Source of the DNA: Myxococcales bacterium
GTDB taxonomy: Bacteria; Myxococcota_A; UBA796; GCA-2862545
Assembly: GCA_019634415.1 (NCBI GenBank)
Contig: JAHQVJ010000012.1
Coordinates: forward strand, 1-51,926
Length of the DNA stretch: 51,926 nt
Direction of reading: 5' to 3'
Part shown: piece by piece, positions 14,617 through 23,726 of the stretch
How positions within the stretch are numbered: the stretch's first letter is position 1
Layout: each line of letters begins with the position of its first letter
Notes under the pieces: model-generated
Database searches by the model: none
What the model saw: the letters and a program-made list of their open reading frames with translations, nothing else
What the model was told of the DNA's origin: nothing
Program-made: the position numbers and the translations under genes

Positions 14617-16120
14617 CTCCGATTCCCCCTGATAGCACCGATGCGATGATCCGGCGGGTGTCGGCGGGGTCGATCACTGCGTCGATCTCCAGGAACGAGG
14701 CCGTCTCCGTGGCCTTGCCCCGCTCGTACAGCTGCGCCACCAGCGACTCGAACAGCGCGTCGCGGTCTTCGCCCTCCGCTTCTGCCTGGAGCTCTCGCGC
14801 GAAACCCAGGCGAACGGCACCCTCGAGGCCCATGCCGCCGAACTCCCCCTGCGGCCAGGACGCCGTGAGGTCGGGTCGATCCAGGCTGCCGCCCGCCATC
14901 GCCATCGCGCCCAGGCCGTAGCCCTTGCGCAGGAAGATGCAGACCCAGGGGGTGCGCACCTGAGCGCCGGCCACGAACAGCTCGCTCATGTCGTGCACGG
15001 CGCCCTCCGCCTCGCTGTCGGGGCCCACCATGAAGCCGGGCGTGTCGCACACCGACACCACCGGCAGTCCCGACGCACTCAGCAGCCGCAGGAAGCGAGC
15101 CGCCTTGCGCGAGGCGGCCGAGTCGATCGCCCCGCCGAGCACGCGGGTGTCGTTGGCGAGCACGCCGACGGGCCTCCCCTCGATGCGCAGCAGCCCCGTG
15201 AGCACGCTGCCTCCGTAGCCTTGACCCAGCTCCACGAAGGTGCCCTCGTCGCCGATACGCTCGAGGATCGGACGGACCTTGTAGCTGAAGCGCCGGTTGT
15301 CGGGCAGGGCGTCGCGCAGGGGCGCCTGGTCTGCGGCGGTGTGGTCGGGCACCGGGCCCTGGAAGTAGCCGAGCAGCTGCTTGGCCCGTTCCGTGGCCGC
15401 CGCCTCGTCCTCCACCACCAGGTCCACCACGCCGTTGCGGGCCTGCACCTCGATGGGCCCGATCTCGTCGGGTCGGAAGCGGCCCAGCCCTCCGCCCTCG
15501 ATCATGGCAGGTCCGGCCATGCCGATGAAGGAGCGCTGGGTGGCGATGCGGAGATCGGCGCTCCCGAACAGCGCGGCGTTGCCAGCGAAGCAGTAGCCGT
15601 GGGCCACGGCGATGCGCGGCACCACCCCAGCGAGTCCCGCCCACCGGGCGAAGGTGGGTACGGTGAGCCCCGAGTTGGCGATCTGCACGTCCACGTCGCC
15701 GGGGCGGCCCCCGCCGCCCTCGGCGTACATCACCACGGGGAGGCGCCGGGAGCGGGCCACGTCGAGCACGCGATCGATCTTGCGGTGGTGGAAGAAGCCC
15801 TGGGTGCCGGCGAGCACGGTGTAGTCGTTCACGATGACCACGGTCTGAGCGGCGGCAGCGCCCACACGGTCGGCGTTGATGGTGGCCAACCCCGTGACCA
15901 CGCCGTCCCCCGGCGTCTGCGCGCGCAGCTCCTCGAGGCTCCGCCGCGAGCGCTGGGCGGCCACGGCGAGTCCGCCCATCTCCACGAAGGAGCCCGGATC
16001 CACCAGGTCGGCGAGGTTCTCTCGGGCCGTTCGGCTGCCCTTGGCGTGGCGCTTGGCGACGGCCTCGGGCCTCGCCTCGTCCAGGGTCTGCTCGATCCGG
16101 CGGCGCCACTCCTCGCTCAC
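14603..16120 (-). CDS. Biotin-dependent acyl-CoA carboxylase, carboxyltransferase subunit (propionyl/methylcrotonyl-CoA type)
   Basis: A 505-residue carboxyltransferase of the PCC-beta/MCC-beta class. The N-terminal crotonase-fold half contains VVIVNDYTVLAGTQGFFHHR and GGGGRPGDVD; the C-terminal half has GVLANDTRVLGGAIDSAASRKA, FLRLLSASGLPVVSVCDTPGFMVG and the oxyanion-type GGS stretch (AMAGGSLDRPD). It transfers carboxylate from carboxybiotin to an acyl-CoA, feeding branched-chain or odd-chain fatty acid or amino-acid metabolism. No biotin carboxylase or BCCP gene is in the window, so its partner is elsewhere. The ATG at 16120 has a GGAGCC-type site upstream. Its 3' end overlaps the repeat lipoprotein gene by 14 bases. 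Confidence 0.93.
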   Translation of the reverse strand: MSEEWRRRIEQTLDEARPEAVAKRHAKGSRTARENLADLVDPGSFVEMGGLAVAAQRSRRSLEELRAQTPGDGVVTGLATINADRVGAAAAQTVVIVNDYTVLAGTQGFFHHRKIDRVLDVARSRRLPVVMYAEGGGGRPGDVDVQIANSGLTVPTFARWAGLAGVVPRIAVAHGYCFAGNAALFGSADLRIATQRSFIGMAGPAMIEGGGLGRFRPDEIGPIEVQARNGVVDLVVEDEAAATERAKQLLGYFQGPVPDHTAADQAPLRDALPDNRRFSYKVRPILERIGDEGTFVELGQGYGGSVLTGLLRIEGRPVGVLANDTRVLGGAIDSAASRKAARFLRLLSASGLPVVSVCDTPGFMVGPDSEAEGAVHDMSELFVAGAQVRTPWVCIFLRKGYGLGAMAMAGGSLDRPDLTASWPQGEFGGMGLEGAVRLGFARELQAEAEGEDRDALFESLVAQLYERGKATETASFLEIDAVIDPADTRRIIASVLSGGIGGERA

Positions 16121-16172
16121 ATCGGCTCCAGGCAGGTCTCGTCGGGTATCACGCCCCCAGAGCGGGTCGGCG

Positions 16173-16724
16173 TCAGGCCATCACCACCACCATCCGCTGG
16201 GCATTGGGGAAGACGGGCCCCAGCAGGGCCCGCACGTCTCCGAGCGTCGGGGCGGCTCGGTCGGGACGTCCGATCAGGTGCAGGCTCCACAGGCTGGGCC
16301 GCGCCTGCGCCTTCTGAAGCCGCTCGAACACGTCGACCCAGTCCTCGGGGTGCTCGATGGTGAGGGAGCGAAGGAAGCGAGCGCTGGGATGCTCGAGCAG
16401 GGTCGTGACGATCTCTGCCGCCGAGGGGCTCTCTGGCGTGGCCCGTCGCAGGCTCACGGAGGCCGCCTTCCAGAAGCCCATTCGCCAGCTGAACCAGGCA
16501 TAGGGGGCCAGCTCGTCGGCGAAGCGCCCCATCAGCAGCGGCTCGTAGCGGACCTGGAGCAGGGTGGTCGGGCGCTTCGAGGCATAGGCCGACACGATCT
16601 CGCCGCGCGGATCCCCCTGCTGCAGGAGGAGATCTGCGTAGACCAGCCACAGCTCGGGGTCGTAGCGGTCCTCGAGGATCGCCGCCTCGAGTTGATGCTG
16701 GACGTCGTGCAGCGACACAGCCAC
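16173..16724 (-). CDS. TIGR02996 (repeat-companion) domain protein
   Basis: A 183-residue protein whose N-terminus, LEAAILEDRYDPELWLVYAD followed by LLLQQGDPRGEI, is the TIGR02996 domain, a short module abundant in Myxococcota, Planctomycetes and Leptospira, often preceding leucine-rich or other repeats. The remaining residues (EHPSARFLRSLTIEHPEDW, SLWSLHLIGRPDR) look like one or two degenerate leucine-rich repeats. It is cytoplasmic. It shares strand with the carboxyltransferase gene (52-base gap) and diverges from the serine hydrolase gene with only 54 bases between starts. Function of the family is unknown. Confidence 0.8.
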   Translation of the reverse strand: MAVSLHDVQHQLEAAILEDRYDPELWLVYADLLLQQGDPRGEIVSAYASKRPTTLLQVRYEPLLMGRFADELAPYAWFSWRMGFWKAASVSLRRATPESPSAAEIVTTLLEHPSARFLRSLTIEHPEDWVDVFERLQKAQARPSLWSLHLIGRPDRAAPTLGDVRALLGPVFPNAQRMVVVMA

Positions 16725-16778
16725 TCCGTAGCGGCTCGGAGGGTGGGCAGCTACGTGCGTGGCTGCTCGGAGGCATCG

Positions 16779-18248
16779 ATGGTGCGAACGTGGATCGTGT
16801 TGGTGCTGGGGGCGGGATGCGTGGGGTCGGCCGCCATCGAGGCCGCCCCCGAGGTGCAGGTGGATCCGCTCCAGGAACGCCTACAGGCCGTGCTGCAGGC
16901 GCATCACGAGCGGGCGGGCTTCGTGGGCACGGCGCTGGTGGCGCAGGGCGACACGGTGCGGTTCGCAGGGGCGACGGGGCCGGCCGAGCTGTCGTGGAGC
17001 GTTCCGAACACGCCCGAGACCCGATTCCGAATCGGATCGGTCACCAAGCAGTTCACGGCCGCCTTGGTGCTGCAGCAGGTGGAGGAGGGGACCATCGCGC
17101 TCGGCGAGCCCATCGGGACCTACCTCGAGGGCTACCCGTCGCCCCAGGGGGAGCAGGTCACCGTGCATCAGCTGCTCACGCATCGGTCGGGGATCCCCAA
17201 CTACACGGCGCTGCCCGGGTGGCGCGAGCTGTCGGTGCAGCGCCGCACGCCCACCGAGTTCCTGCCGGTGTTCTCGGAGCTCGATCTCGAGTTCGAACCG
17301 GGAGCCGAGTATCGCTACAGCAACTCCAACTACTTCGCCCTCGGCGCCATCTTGGAGGCCACCACCGGCATCGCCTTCGGAGCGCTGCTGCAGCAGCGCT
17401 TGCTCGATCCTCTGGGGCTCGCCGACTCCGGCTACGACGACGGCTCGAGGGTCCGTGCCTCGATGGCGCGAGGCTACGTGCGCATCCCGGGAGGCTACCG
17501 GCCCGAGGCGCACGTGGAGACCAGCCTGCCCTACGCCGCGGGCATGATGTTCTCCACCGTGGGGGATCTGCACCGCTGGAACCGGGCGCTGCGCGCGGCA
17601 GAGCCCTTCGCGCAGGCCGACACGCTGGCGCAGATGCTGACCTCACCCGAGGGGGAGACGGGCTATGCGCTCGGCATCGTGGTCCAGGATCTCGAGCTGG
17701 AAGGCGGCCCCTCGGTGCGCTCCATCGGTCACAGCGGACGCATCGAGGCGTTCGGGTCGGAGAACTGGTACCTGCCCGACGGAGAGTGGTCGGTGGTGGT
17801 TCTGTCGAACACGGGCTCCGGCGTGGGTGCCCTGGCCGACGACCTCATCCGCGTGGTGACGGACCGACCTGTGCAACCCCCGCTCGTTCCGGTGGGGCCG
17901 TGGATGGGCGATCGCATCGCTGCCGACGGCATCGAGGCTGCAACTGCGGCCTTCCGCGCCCTGCGGGACGGACCGGAGGCCGAGGCCTACGACCTGGGGG
18001 AGTATCAGCTCAACGGCCTGGGCTACACCTACCTGAGCAGCGGCGACGTGGAGCTGGCCATCGCGGTGTTCGAGCTGAACGTCCAGACCCATCCCGAGCG
18101 GGGCAATCCCCACGACAGCCTCGGGGAAGCCGTGTGGGCCTCGGGCGACGGCGCGCGTGCGCTCACGCACTACCGTCGTTCGCTTCAGCTCGATCCCGAC
18201 AACACCAACGCGGCGCGGATGATCGAGGAGATCGAGGCGGCGCAGTAG
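16779..18248 (+). CDS. Lipoprotein serine hydrolase (beta-lactamase/class C fold) with a C-terminal TPR
   Basis: A 489-residue protein. The signal peptide ends in a lipobox LGAGC (C14). Catalytic motifs of the class C beta-lactamase/DD-peptidase superfamily are present: SxxK as S87-V-T-K90, YxN as Y180-S-N182, and HSG in place of KTG in [11 protein letters not shown]. Residues about 405-485 add a TPR-like tail ([35 protein letters not shown]). The ATG at 16779 has GGAGG 8 bases upstream. Such enzymes are usually esterases or peptidases of the envelope rather than true beta-lactamases. It is followed within 20-40 bases by the phosphotransferase gene, probably as an operon. Confidence 0.9.
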   Translation: MVRTWIVLVLGAGCVGSAAIEAAPEVQVDPLQERLQAVLQAHHERAGFVGTALVAQGDTVRFAGATGPAELSWSVPNTPETRFRIGSVTKQFTAALVLQQVEEGTIALGEPIGTYLEGYPSPQGEQVTVHQLLTHRSGIPNYTALPGWRELSVQRRTPTEFLPVFSELDLEFEPGAEYRYSNSNYFALGAILEATTGIAFGALLQQRLLDPLGLADSGYDDGSRVRASMARGYVRIPGGYRPEAHVETSLPYAAGMMFSTVGDLHRWNRALRAAEPFAQADTLAQMLTSPEGETGYALGIVVQDLELEGGPSVRSIGHSGRIEAFGSENWYLPDGEWSVVVLSNTGSGVGALADDLIRVVTDRPVQPPLVPVGPWMGDRIAADGIEAATAAFRALRDGPEAEAYDLGEYQLNGLGYTYLSSGDVELAIAVFELNVQTHPERGNPHDSLGEAVWASGDGARALTHYRRSLQLDPDNTNAARMIEEIEAAQ

Positions 18249-18288
18249 CGCCGAAGAGGAGGAGCCCATCTCGAGCCTCGACGAGCAC

Positions 18289-19173
18289 GTGCAGCGGGTG
18301 ACTGGGGCCAGGGGCGCTCGCAGGGTCGCGCGTCTGCAGACGCTGTGGCGCGGCTGGGGAGAGATCGTTCGCTACGAGCTCGACGGCGCAGCCGTGCCCT
18401 CGGTCGTCGTCAAGCGCGTCCACGCACCTGCGGGGGGCGACGTGGGGCATCGGCGCAAGGTGCGCTCCTACGAGGTGGAGGCGGCGTTCTACCGGCGCTA
18501 CGCGCCGCGTGCGGGGGGCCGAACGGCCAAGGCCTGGTCCATCGAGCCCGGCTGCTTCGTGCTCGAGGATCTGGATGCATCGGGCTTCGCCGAGCGAGCG
18601 GTGGGCACGGGCTCGTTGGACGAGGGCCGCATCGCAGCGTGCTTGGCCTGGCTCGCGCAGCTGCACGCGGCCTTCCTGGGCGAGGTGCCCGACGGGCTGT
18701 GGCCGATCGGCACCTACTGGCACCTGGACACCCGGCCCGACGAGCTGGCTGCGATGCCCGACGGGCCCCTGCGCCGGGCGGCGTCGAGCCTGGACCGTGC
18801 CCTGTGCCGTGTGCCCCAGACCGTGGTGCACGGAGATGCGAAGGTGGCCAACTTCTGCTTCGGCCCCAGCGAGGTGGCGGCGGTGGACTTCCAGTACGCA
18901 GGTGGGGGCTGTGGGCTCAAGGACGTGTCCTACTTCCTGGGCAGCTGCCTCGACGACGGGGCGCTGGAGCACGAGGCCGAGGCGTGGCTCGACCACTACT
19001 TCCGCTGTCTCGATCGGCCAGACGTGGAGCCGGCCTGGCGCACCATCTGGCCCCACGCCTGGGCGGACTTCGAGCGGTTCTTGGCGGGGTGGTCTCCCGG
19101 GCACTGGAAGCGCGGCCGATACGCCGACGCCATGACGCGCAAGGCTCTGGGTAGTCTAGGTCCCAGGTGCTGA
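18289..19173 (+). CDS. EcKinase/CHK-like small-molecule phosphotransferase
   Basis: A protein kinase-like-fold phosphotransferase of about 295 residues resembling bacterial EcKinase/DUF1679 proteins. Landmarks: [20 protein letters not shown] (ATP lysine), [29 protein letters not shown], the catalytic loop [13 protein letters not shown] (HGDxxxxN) and the metal-binding VDFQYAG. Substrate unknown; relatives phosphorylate small hydroxyl compounds. The start is uncertain: GTG 18289 lies about 25 bases from the strong AGGAGGAG site at 18257-18264, which is ideally placed for an ATC at 18268 that would add ISSLDEH. It follows the serine hydrolase closely. Confidence 0.85.
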   Translation: MQRVTGARGARRVARLQTLWRGWGEIVRYELDGAAVPSVVVKRVHAPAGGDVGHRRKVRSYEVEAAFYRRYAPRAGGRTAKAWSIEPGCFVLEDLDASGFAERAVGTGSLDEGRIAACLAWLAQLHAAFLGEVPDGLWPIGTYWHLDTRPDELAAMPDGPLRRAASSLDRALCRVPQTVVHGDAKVANFCFGPSEVAAVDFQYAGGGCGLKDVSYFLGSCLDDGALEHEAEAWLDHYFRCLDRPDVEPAWRTIWPHAWADFERFLAGWSPGHWKRGRYADAMTRKALGSLGPRC

Positions 19174-19319
19174 TGAGCGTGCGGGGTTTGCCATGGGCGG
19201 CGGGCTGGGGCTCCTCGTTCTGGGGGTCGTTCGATGGCGGTCTACGGCACTCGACGAGGAAGGGTGAGCCCCGCAGCCATTAGACTCCGGGGTTCTGGAC
19301 GCTCCCCCATGTGTGATTC
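19174..19319. other. Intergenic region before the regulator gene
   Basis: This 146-base stretch between two plus-strand genes contains only very short open frames (one of 24 codons from an ATG at 19193 with a hydrophobic start, MGGGLGLLVLGVVRW, which I do not trust). A TTAGACT segment at about 19280 could be part of a promoter for the regulator, but no convincing -35 partner is seen. No terminator hairpin is obvious. Confidence 0.4.
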
Positions 19320-21935
19320 GTGACGAGGATCGAGCTCGCAGCCGTGACGGTCGACTTGGCCGATCGCAGCGTGGTGCGAGGCACCGAGCGAACCACCCTG
19401 ACACCGACCGAAGCCAAGCTGTTCGGCTACCTCCTGAAGCGTCGCAACGAGCTGGTCAGCACCGCGGAGCTCCTCGAGCACGTGTGGGGGCTGCGACCCG
19501 ATACGCGGACCTACACCATCTACGTGACGATGAACCGGCTGCGTCGGAAGGTGGAGGCGGATCCGCGGCGACCCGAGCACCTCCTCAACCAACCAGGCAG
19601 TGGCTACCTGCTTCGCCTCGACGAGACGTCGGCCGACCTCCCCCGCTCCGACACGACGTTCTGGGGTCGAGCAGAGGAGCTGCTCGCCCTCGAACAGGCC
19701 GTCCACGAGGGGGGCATCGTGGTGGTGGTGGGCCCGGCGGGTGTCGGAAAGACCCGCCTGGCCTTGCGGTGGCTTCAGCAGGGCACTGGGCCGCGCTGGT
19801 TCGTCGGGCTGGCCGAGGGACGCACGGCGGAGGATCTCGGCAGCGCCGTGGCGCGCGAGGTCCGGCCAGCCGGAGTCGATGCGATGGCGAGTCCCCCACC
19901 GCACGGGGTCTGGCGGGATCTGGGCCCGGGTACCGTGGTGATCGATGGGTGCGAAGCCCTGGAGGACGAGGCGCTCACGTTGTTGAGGGGCTGGAGCGAG
20001 GAGGCTCCGGAGGTGAGCTTCGTGCTCACGTCTCGTCGTCGCCTCCGGATCGCGGGTGCGGCGCAGCTGCCGCTGGGCCCTCTGGGCGACGAGGCCGCCG
20101 AGCAGGTGTTCCTCGCGCGAGCGAGGGCCGTGGACCCGCAGCTTCAGCCGGATCGAGGCGAGGTGCGTGCCCTCGTGCGGGCGCTGGATGGTCTGCCCCT
20201 GGCGCTCGAGCTGGCCGCTCGACGGGTTCGGGTGATGAGCGTGCCGCAGATCCGGCAAGCCGTGGACCGACAGCTGACCCTGCTGCGCAGCAGCGGATCC
20301 GACCTCCCTGCACGCCACCGGAGCCTGCGTGCGGCTCTGCAGACGTCGTGGGATCTGCTGAGTGACGAGTGCCGCCGTGCGCTCGCCGCGCTGTCGGTGT
20401 TCGCGAGTCCCTTCACCCTGGAGGCGGCCACGTCCGTGGTCGGAGAGTGGCTGCCGGACATCCTGGAGCAGCTGGTGGAGCACTCGCTGCTGACGGTGGA
20501 GAAGGCCGTCGGCGGGCCGCGGTTCGCGATGCTCGGCTCAGTGCGCGCCTTTGCGGTCGAGCGGTGCTCCGATCGAGACGCCGTGCTCGGGCGGCATGCG
20601 ATCTGGTTCGCCGAGCTCGGCACGGGCGAGGCCATCGACGAGCTGCGCGGATCGTCCGTGCTGCGCCAGCAGCGAACCGCGGAGGTGGCGGACCTGTGGG
20701 CGGCGGCCCATGCATCGCGAGGTGAGCCTCACCTCTGCGCGAACGTGCTCGCCGTGCTCACCGAGGTCACGTTGAGCGTGGGGCCGGTGGCGCCGCTTCA
20801 GTCCTTCCTCGCCGAGCTGTGCGATCGACAGGGTGTGCCGTGGCGCCTGCACTGGCTTCGCTGTCGGCTGTTGGACGCCCTGGGCCAGCACGAGCTCGGG
20901 GCGGTCGTGGCCGAGCGAGCGCTCGCGGCGTCCTCCGGGTCCTCCCCGTGCGAGCTGTGGGTACAGCTGGGCAGGCATCGCAGCAGGCTCGGCAAGGCTC
21001 ACGAAGCCGAGGCTTGCTATCAGCAGGTGCTGCAGGCCAGCGAGGACCATCGAAGCCTCGGAATGGGTAATCTCGGCTTGGGAACGTGTGTCGCGCAGTC
21101 CGGTGCGCTCGCTCGGGCCGAGGCCTACTATGGTGAGGCCGCCGACCATTTCAGGGCCGCGAACCTTCCGCACGGGGAGGCGATGGCGTTGGTGGGCCTC
21201 GCCAACGTGGCGTGTGTGTTCGGCCGGTGGGAGCAGGGACGCTCGCAGTTCGAGCGGGCCCTGCACATCTTCGACGAGGTGGGGGACGACGGCTCTCGCT
21301 CCAGGGCGCTGACGAGCCTGGCCGTCTGCTTGATCGACGAGGGACGTGCGGACGAGGCGTTGTCGCTCTACGACGAAGCCCTGGCCATGATGCAGCGTAC
21401 GGGCTCGAGGGGCTTGGAGGGCACGGTGCTCGCCGACATCGGGACCTGCAAGCTGGCCCTCGGGAGGGTGGAGGAGGGGCGCCGAGAGCTGGAGCGGGCG
21501 CTGTCCATCGCGCAGCGGATGGGGAACGCTCGCCTGGAGATCCTCGTCCAGGGAAACCTGGGTACGGCGGCCTGGCTTCAGCGCAACCTCCCCGAGGCGC
21601 TCCGACGATTCGAGCACGCGCTGGCGGGCGCCACCGAGGTCGGCCTGAGCCGCGCTCGCGTCACGCTCGCCATCGCGGTGGCCCGGGCCTACCGCGGGGA
21701 GGACGTGGACGTCTGGCTCGAGCAGGCCGATGCCTCCGAGTCGGTCGTAGCGCTTCCATACGCCAAGGCGCAGACGTGTGTGCTGCGGGCCTGTGTGCTG
21801 CGCTTGCAGGGAGACGAGGCAGGGGCTGATCGGCTCGCGGCGCGCGCCATGAAGATTGCCAGGGACACGAGGCTGGAGAACTCTGTTCGATTCCAGGCGT
21901 TGATGAGGGACTTCAGACAGTTACATCTTCGTTAG
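19320..21935 (+). CDS. Winged-helix / STAND-type ATPase / TPR transcriptional regulator
   Basis: An 871-residue protein. Residues 1-101 form an OmpR/PhoB-type winged helix (LTPTEAKLFGYLLKRRNELV, YTIYVTMNRLRRKV, GSGYLLRL). A P-loop ATPase of AfsR/LuxR-like STAND type follows, with intact Walker A GPAGVGKT (K144) and Walker B-like VVIDGCEAL; GLPLALELAARRV is the typical post-ATPase signature. The C-terminal half, from about residue 480, is tetratricopeptide repeats. Architecture resembles SARP-less AfsR relatives: DNA binding gated by ATP and protein or ligand binding to the TPRs. The GTG start at 19320 has little ribosome-binding sequence. A Ser/Thr kinase gene follows 52 bases downstream and may act with it, as AfsK does with AfsR. 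Confidence 0.88.
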   Translation: MTRIELAAVTVDLADRSVVRGTERTTLTPTEAKLFGYLLKRRNELVSTAELLEHVWGLRPDTRTYTIYVTMNRLRRKVEADPRRPEHLLNQPGSGYLLRLDETSADLPRSDTTFWGRAEELLALEQAVHEGGIVVVVGPAGVGKTRLALRWLQQGTGPRWFVGLAEGRTAEDLGSAVAREVRPAGVDAMASPPPHGVWRDLGPGTVVIDGCEALEDEALTLLRGWSEEAPEVSFVLTSRRRLRIAGAAQLPLGPLGDEAAEQVFLARARAVDPQLQPDRGEVRALVRALDGLPLALELAARRVRVMSVPQIRQAVDRQLTLLRSSGSDLPARHRSLRAALQTSWDLLSDECRRALAALSVFASPFTLEAATSVVGEWLPDILEQLVEHSLLTVEKAVGGPRFAMLGSVRAFAVERCSDRDAVLGRHAIWFAELGTGEAIDELRGSSVLRQQRTAEVADLWAAAHASRGEPHLCANVLAVLTEVTLSVGPVAPLQSFLAELCDRQGVPWRLHWLRCRLLDALGQHELGAVVAERALAASSGSSPCELWVQLGRHRSRLGKAHEAEACYQQVLQASEDHRSLGMGNLGLGTCVAQSGALARAEAYYGEAADHFRAANLPHGEAMALVGLANVACVFGRWEQGRSQFERALHIFDEVGDDGSRSRALTSLAVCLIDEGRADEALSLYDEALAMMQRTGSRGLEGTVLADIGTCKLALGRVEEGRRELERALSIAQRMGNARLEILVQGNLGTAAWLQRNLPEALRRFEHALAGATEVGLSRARVTLAIAVARAYRGEDVDVWLEQADASESVVALPYAKAQTCVLRACVLRLQGDEAGADRLAARAMKIARDTRLENSVRFQALMRDFRQLHLR

Positions 21936-21987
21936 ACACTCAGGTGGCGTCGCCCCGTAGGATGCGCTTGCGGGATTCGGAGGCGAC

Positions 21988-23028
21988 GTGGTTGGGGTGC
22001 AGACGCCCGGGCTTGTGGTCGGCGACACCGTTGGCGTGCGCTACCAGGTTCTCGAGCGCCTCGGGCAGGGCGGCACAGCCGACGTCTACCGGGTTCGGCA
22101 CAAGTACCTCGGAGCCGAGCGTGCCCTGAAGGTGCTGAACCCTCGCTGCGCTCACGTCTGGCGCCGTCTCCTCGACGAGGGATGTGTGCAGTCCCAGCTT
22201 CGGCACCCGAACATCGTCGAGGTCTTCGACGTGATGGACGTCGGGGGGCTGCCGGCGTTGGTGATGGAGCTGATCGAGGGCCCGGATCTGGAGCAGTGGA
22301 TCAAGATCCACGAGCCTGCGCTGAACGAGGTGCTCACGGTGTTCCGCGGCATCGTGACGGGGGTGAGTCACGCTCACTCGAACGGCGTGGTGCACCGCGA
22401 TCTGAAGCCTCCCAACATCTTGCTGGGCAAGGGGGCATACTGGCTCCATCCCAAGATCGCGGACTTCGGTCTCGCCAAGCTGCGCGCCTCCACCAATGGT
22501 GTGCGCACCCACGCGGGCGCGAGACTGGGCACTCCGGGACACATGGCCCCCGAGCAGGCCCTCGATTCCTCCAACGTGGACTGGCGCGCCGATCTCTACA
22601 GCCTGGGCACCATCCTCTACGCCATGCTGTGGGGCATGAGGCCGTTCAAGGAGGGGGGCGCGCTCCGGCTGCTCCACGAGGTCGCGCAGGGGAAGCGGAT
22701 GGAGGAGCGGTCGCGGGGGGAGGTGGTGCCCCACGAGGTGCACCGAACCCTGCGCGCGCTGTTGCAGTCGGATCCTGCTCGACGGCCTGCCGACTGCAGG
22801 GCCGTGCTGGACATGCTCGACGGCGAGCCGCAGGGCATGCCCGTGCGCGGCTTGCAGCCAGATCTGGAAGCCGACCAGGAGCCGTCGATCTACGACGAGG
22901 CCACAGTGCGTCTGCCCCCGCCAAAGCCCATGGGGATGCTGTGGCTCGTCGCGGTGCTCGTCGCCGCCGGTGGGGTGGGGTTGGGCGTGCTCGTCGTGGT
23001 GCTCGCGATGTCCTGGCAGGTGCCCTGA
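21988..23028 (+). CDS. Hanks-type Ser/Thr protein kinase with C-terminal membrane anchor
   Basis: A 346-residue kinase with all main motifs: glycine loop LGQGGTADVY, ATP lysine K48 (ALKVL), catalytic loop HRDLKPPN (D138), DFG at 159-161, and the GTPGHMAPEQ activation segment. Near the C-terminus is one membrane segment (MLWLVAVLVAAGGVGLGVLV) with only a few residues outside, so the kinase faces the cytoplasm and has no sensory ectodomain. A GGAGG site precedes the GTG at 21988. Next to the winged-helix ATPase regulator, it is a candidate to phosphorylate it (inference from gene order and the AfsK/AfsR precedent). Its TGA is the first triplet of the inverted repeat at 23026. Confidence 0.93.
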   Translation: MVGVQTPGLVVGDTVGVRYQVLERLGQGGTADVYRVRHKYLGAERALKVLNPRCAHVWRRLLDEGCVQSQLRHPNIVEVFDVMDVGGLPALVMELIEGPDLEQWIKIHEPALNEVLTVFRGIVTGVSHAHSNGVVHRDLKPPNILLGKGAYWLHPKIADFGLAKLRASTNGVRTHAGARLGTPGHMAPEQALDSSNVDWRADLYSLGTILYAMLWGMRPFKEGGALRLLHEVAQGKRMEERSRGEVVPHEVHRTLRALLQSDPARRPADCRAVLDMLDGEPQGMPVRGLQPDLEADQEPSIYDEATVRLPPPKPMGMLWLVAVLVAAGGVGLGVLVVVLAMSWQVP

Positions 23029-23062
23029 TCGCGACAATCAACTCCGTTGATTGTCGCGATCA
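23026..23062. terminator. Perfect 16-bp inverted repeat between convergent genes
   Basis: The arms TGATCGCGACAATCAA and its exact complement flank a 5-base loop (CTCCG). The structure begins with the stop codon of the kinase gene and ends 7 bases before the stop of the convergent SCO gene, so it could terminate both transcripts. There is no U-tract, and a half-copy at 12254 shows the sequence is a dispersed repeat, so a mobile-element or REP-like origin is also possible. Confidence 0.75.
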
Positions 23063-23069
23063 GGTCGAC

Positions 23070-23726
23070 TCAGCGCAGGGTGGCTGCCAGCTGCGTGGCG
23101 TCGTCCACGAGCTGCTGCACGCTGGTGGCGTTCAGGCCGTTGTAGATCCCGCGCAAGCGGCGATCGCCATCCACCAGCACCAGGTTCTCGGTGTGCAGGA
23201 AGTCGTCGTCGTCGCGCTCCTCCCCGAGGTCCTCCTCGGCGAAGTAGCCGTGGCGACCCAGGTGGTAGATGGTGGACCGATCGCCGGTGAGCACGTGCCA
23301 GTGATCCGAGTCGATCTCGTACTTGGCCACGAAGCGTTTGAGTGCGGGCACTGTGTCGGATGACGGCATCACGGAGTGCGTGAGCAGCACCACGTCTTCC
23401 CGAGGGAGGGCCGCGTCCACGGTCTTGAGGCTCCGCGTCAGCTTGGGGCAGATCCCGCCGCACTGAGTGAAGAAGAAGCTCGCCACCGTGATCCGGTCGT
23501 CCATCACCGCCTGCGTGATCTCCTCGCTGTGCTGATCGGTGAGGGTGAACTCACCGATGCGATGAAACGACTCGGGCACGTCGGTCCGGGCCATCCAGTG
23601 CGGGGTGAACGTGCGCTCCTGGTAGTAGGGCAGCGCCTCAGTCGCGGCGTCCACGGGCGACGTCGCGCAACCCCACAGCGCTCCGAGCATCGACAGCATC
23701 CCCACCACGCACCACCTCCTCGTCAT
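23070..23726 (-). CDS. SCO1/SenC family copper-handling/thiol lipoprotein
   Basis: A 218-residue thioredoxin-fold protein. The lipobox is ALWGC (C20) after a signal peptide beginning MTRRW. The copper-binding CxxxC is C89 and C93 (TQCGGICPKL) and the conserved histidine lies in FLHTENLVLVDG. SCO proteins deliver copper to cytochrome c oxidase CuA or act in thiol redox control; no oxidase gene is in the window. The start at 23726 lies 89 bases inside the upstream MORN gene. An internal GTG at 23708 has an ideal AGGAGG site six bases upstream but would lose the basic n-region. Third gene of the YHYH-MORN-SCO operon. Confidence 0.9.
   Translation of the reverse strand: MTRRWCVVGMLSMLGALWGCATSPVDAATEALPYYQERTFTPHWMARTDVPESFHRIGEFTLTDQHSEEITQAVMDDRITVASFFFTQCGGICPKLTRSLKTVDAALPREDVVLLTHSVMPSSDTVPALKRFVAKYEIDSDHWHVLTGDRSTIYHLGRHGYFAEEDLGEERDDDDFLHTENLVLVDGDRRLRGIYNGLNATSVQQLVDDATQLAATLR

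Noticed and set aside
16779..18248. Serine hydrolase considered as an antibiotic-resistance beta-lactamase
   Set aside because: The third motif is HSG and not KTG, and the TPR tail and lipoprotein anchor fit esterase/peptidase-like relatives.
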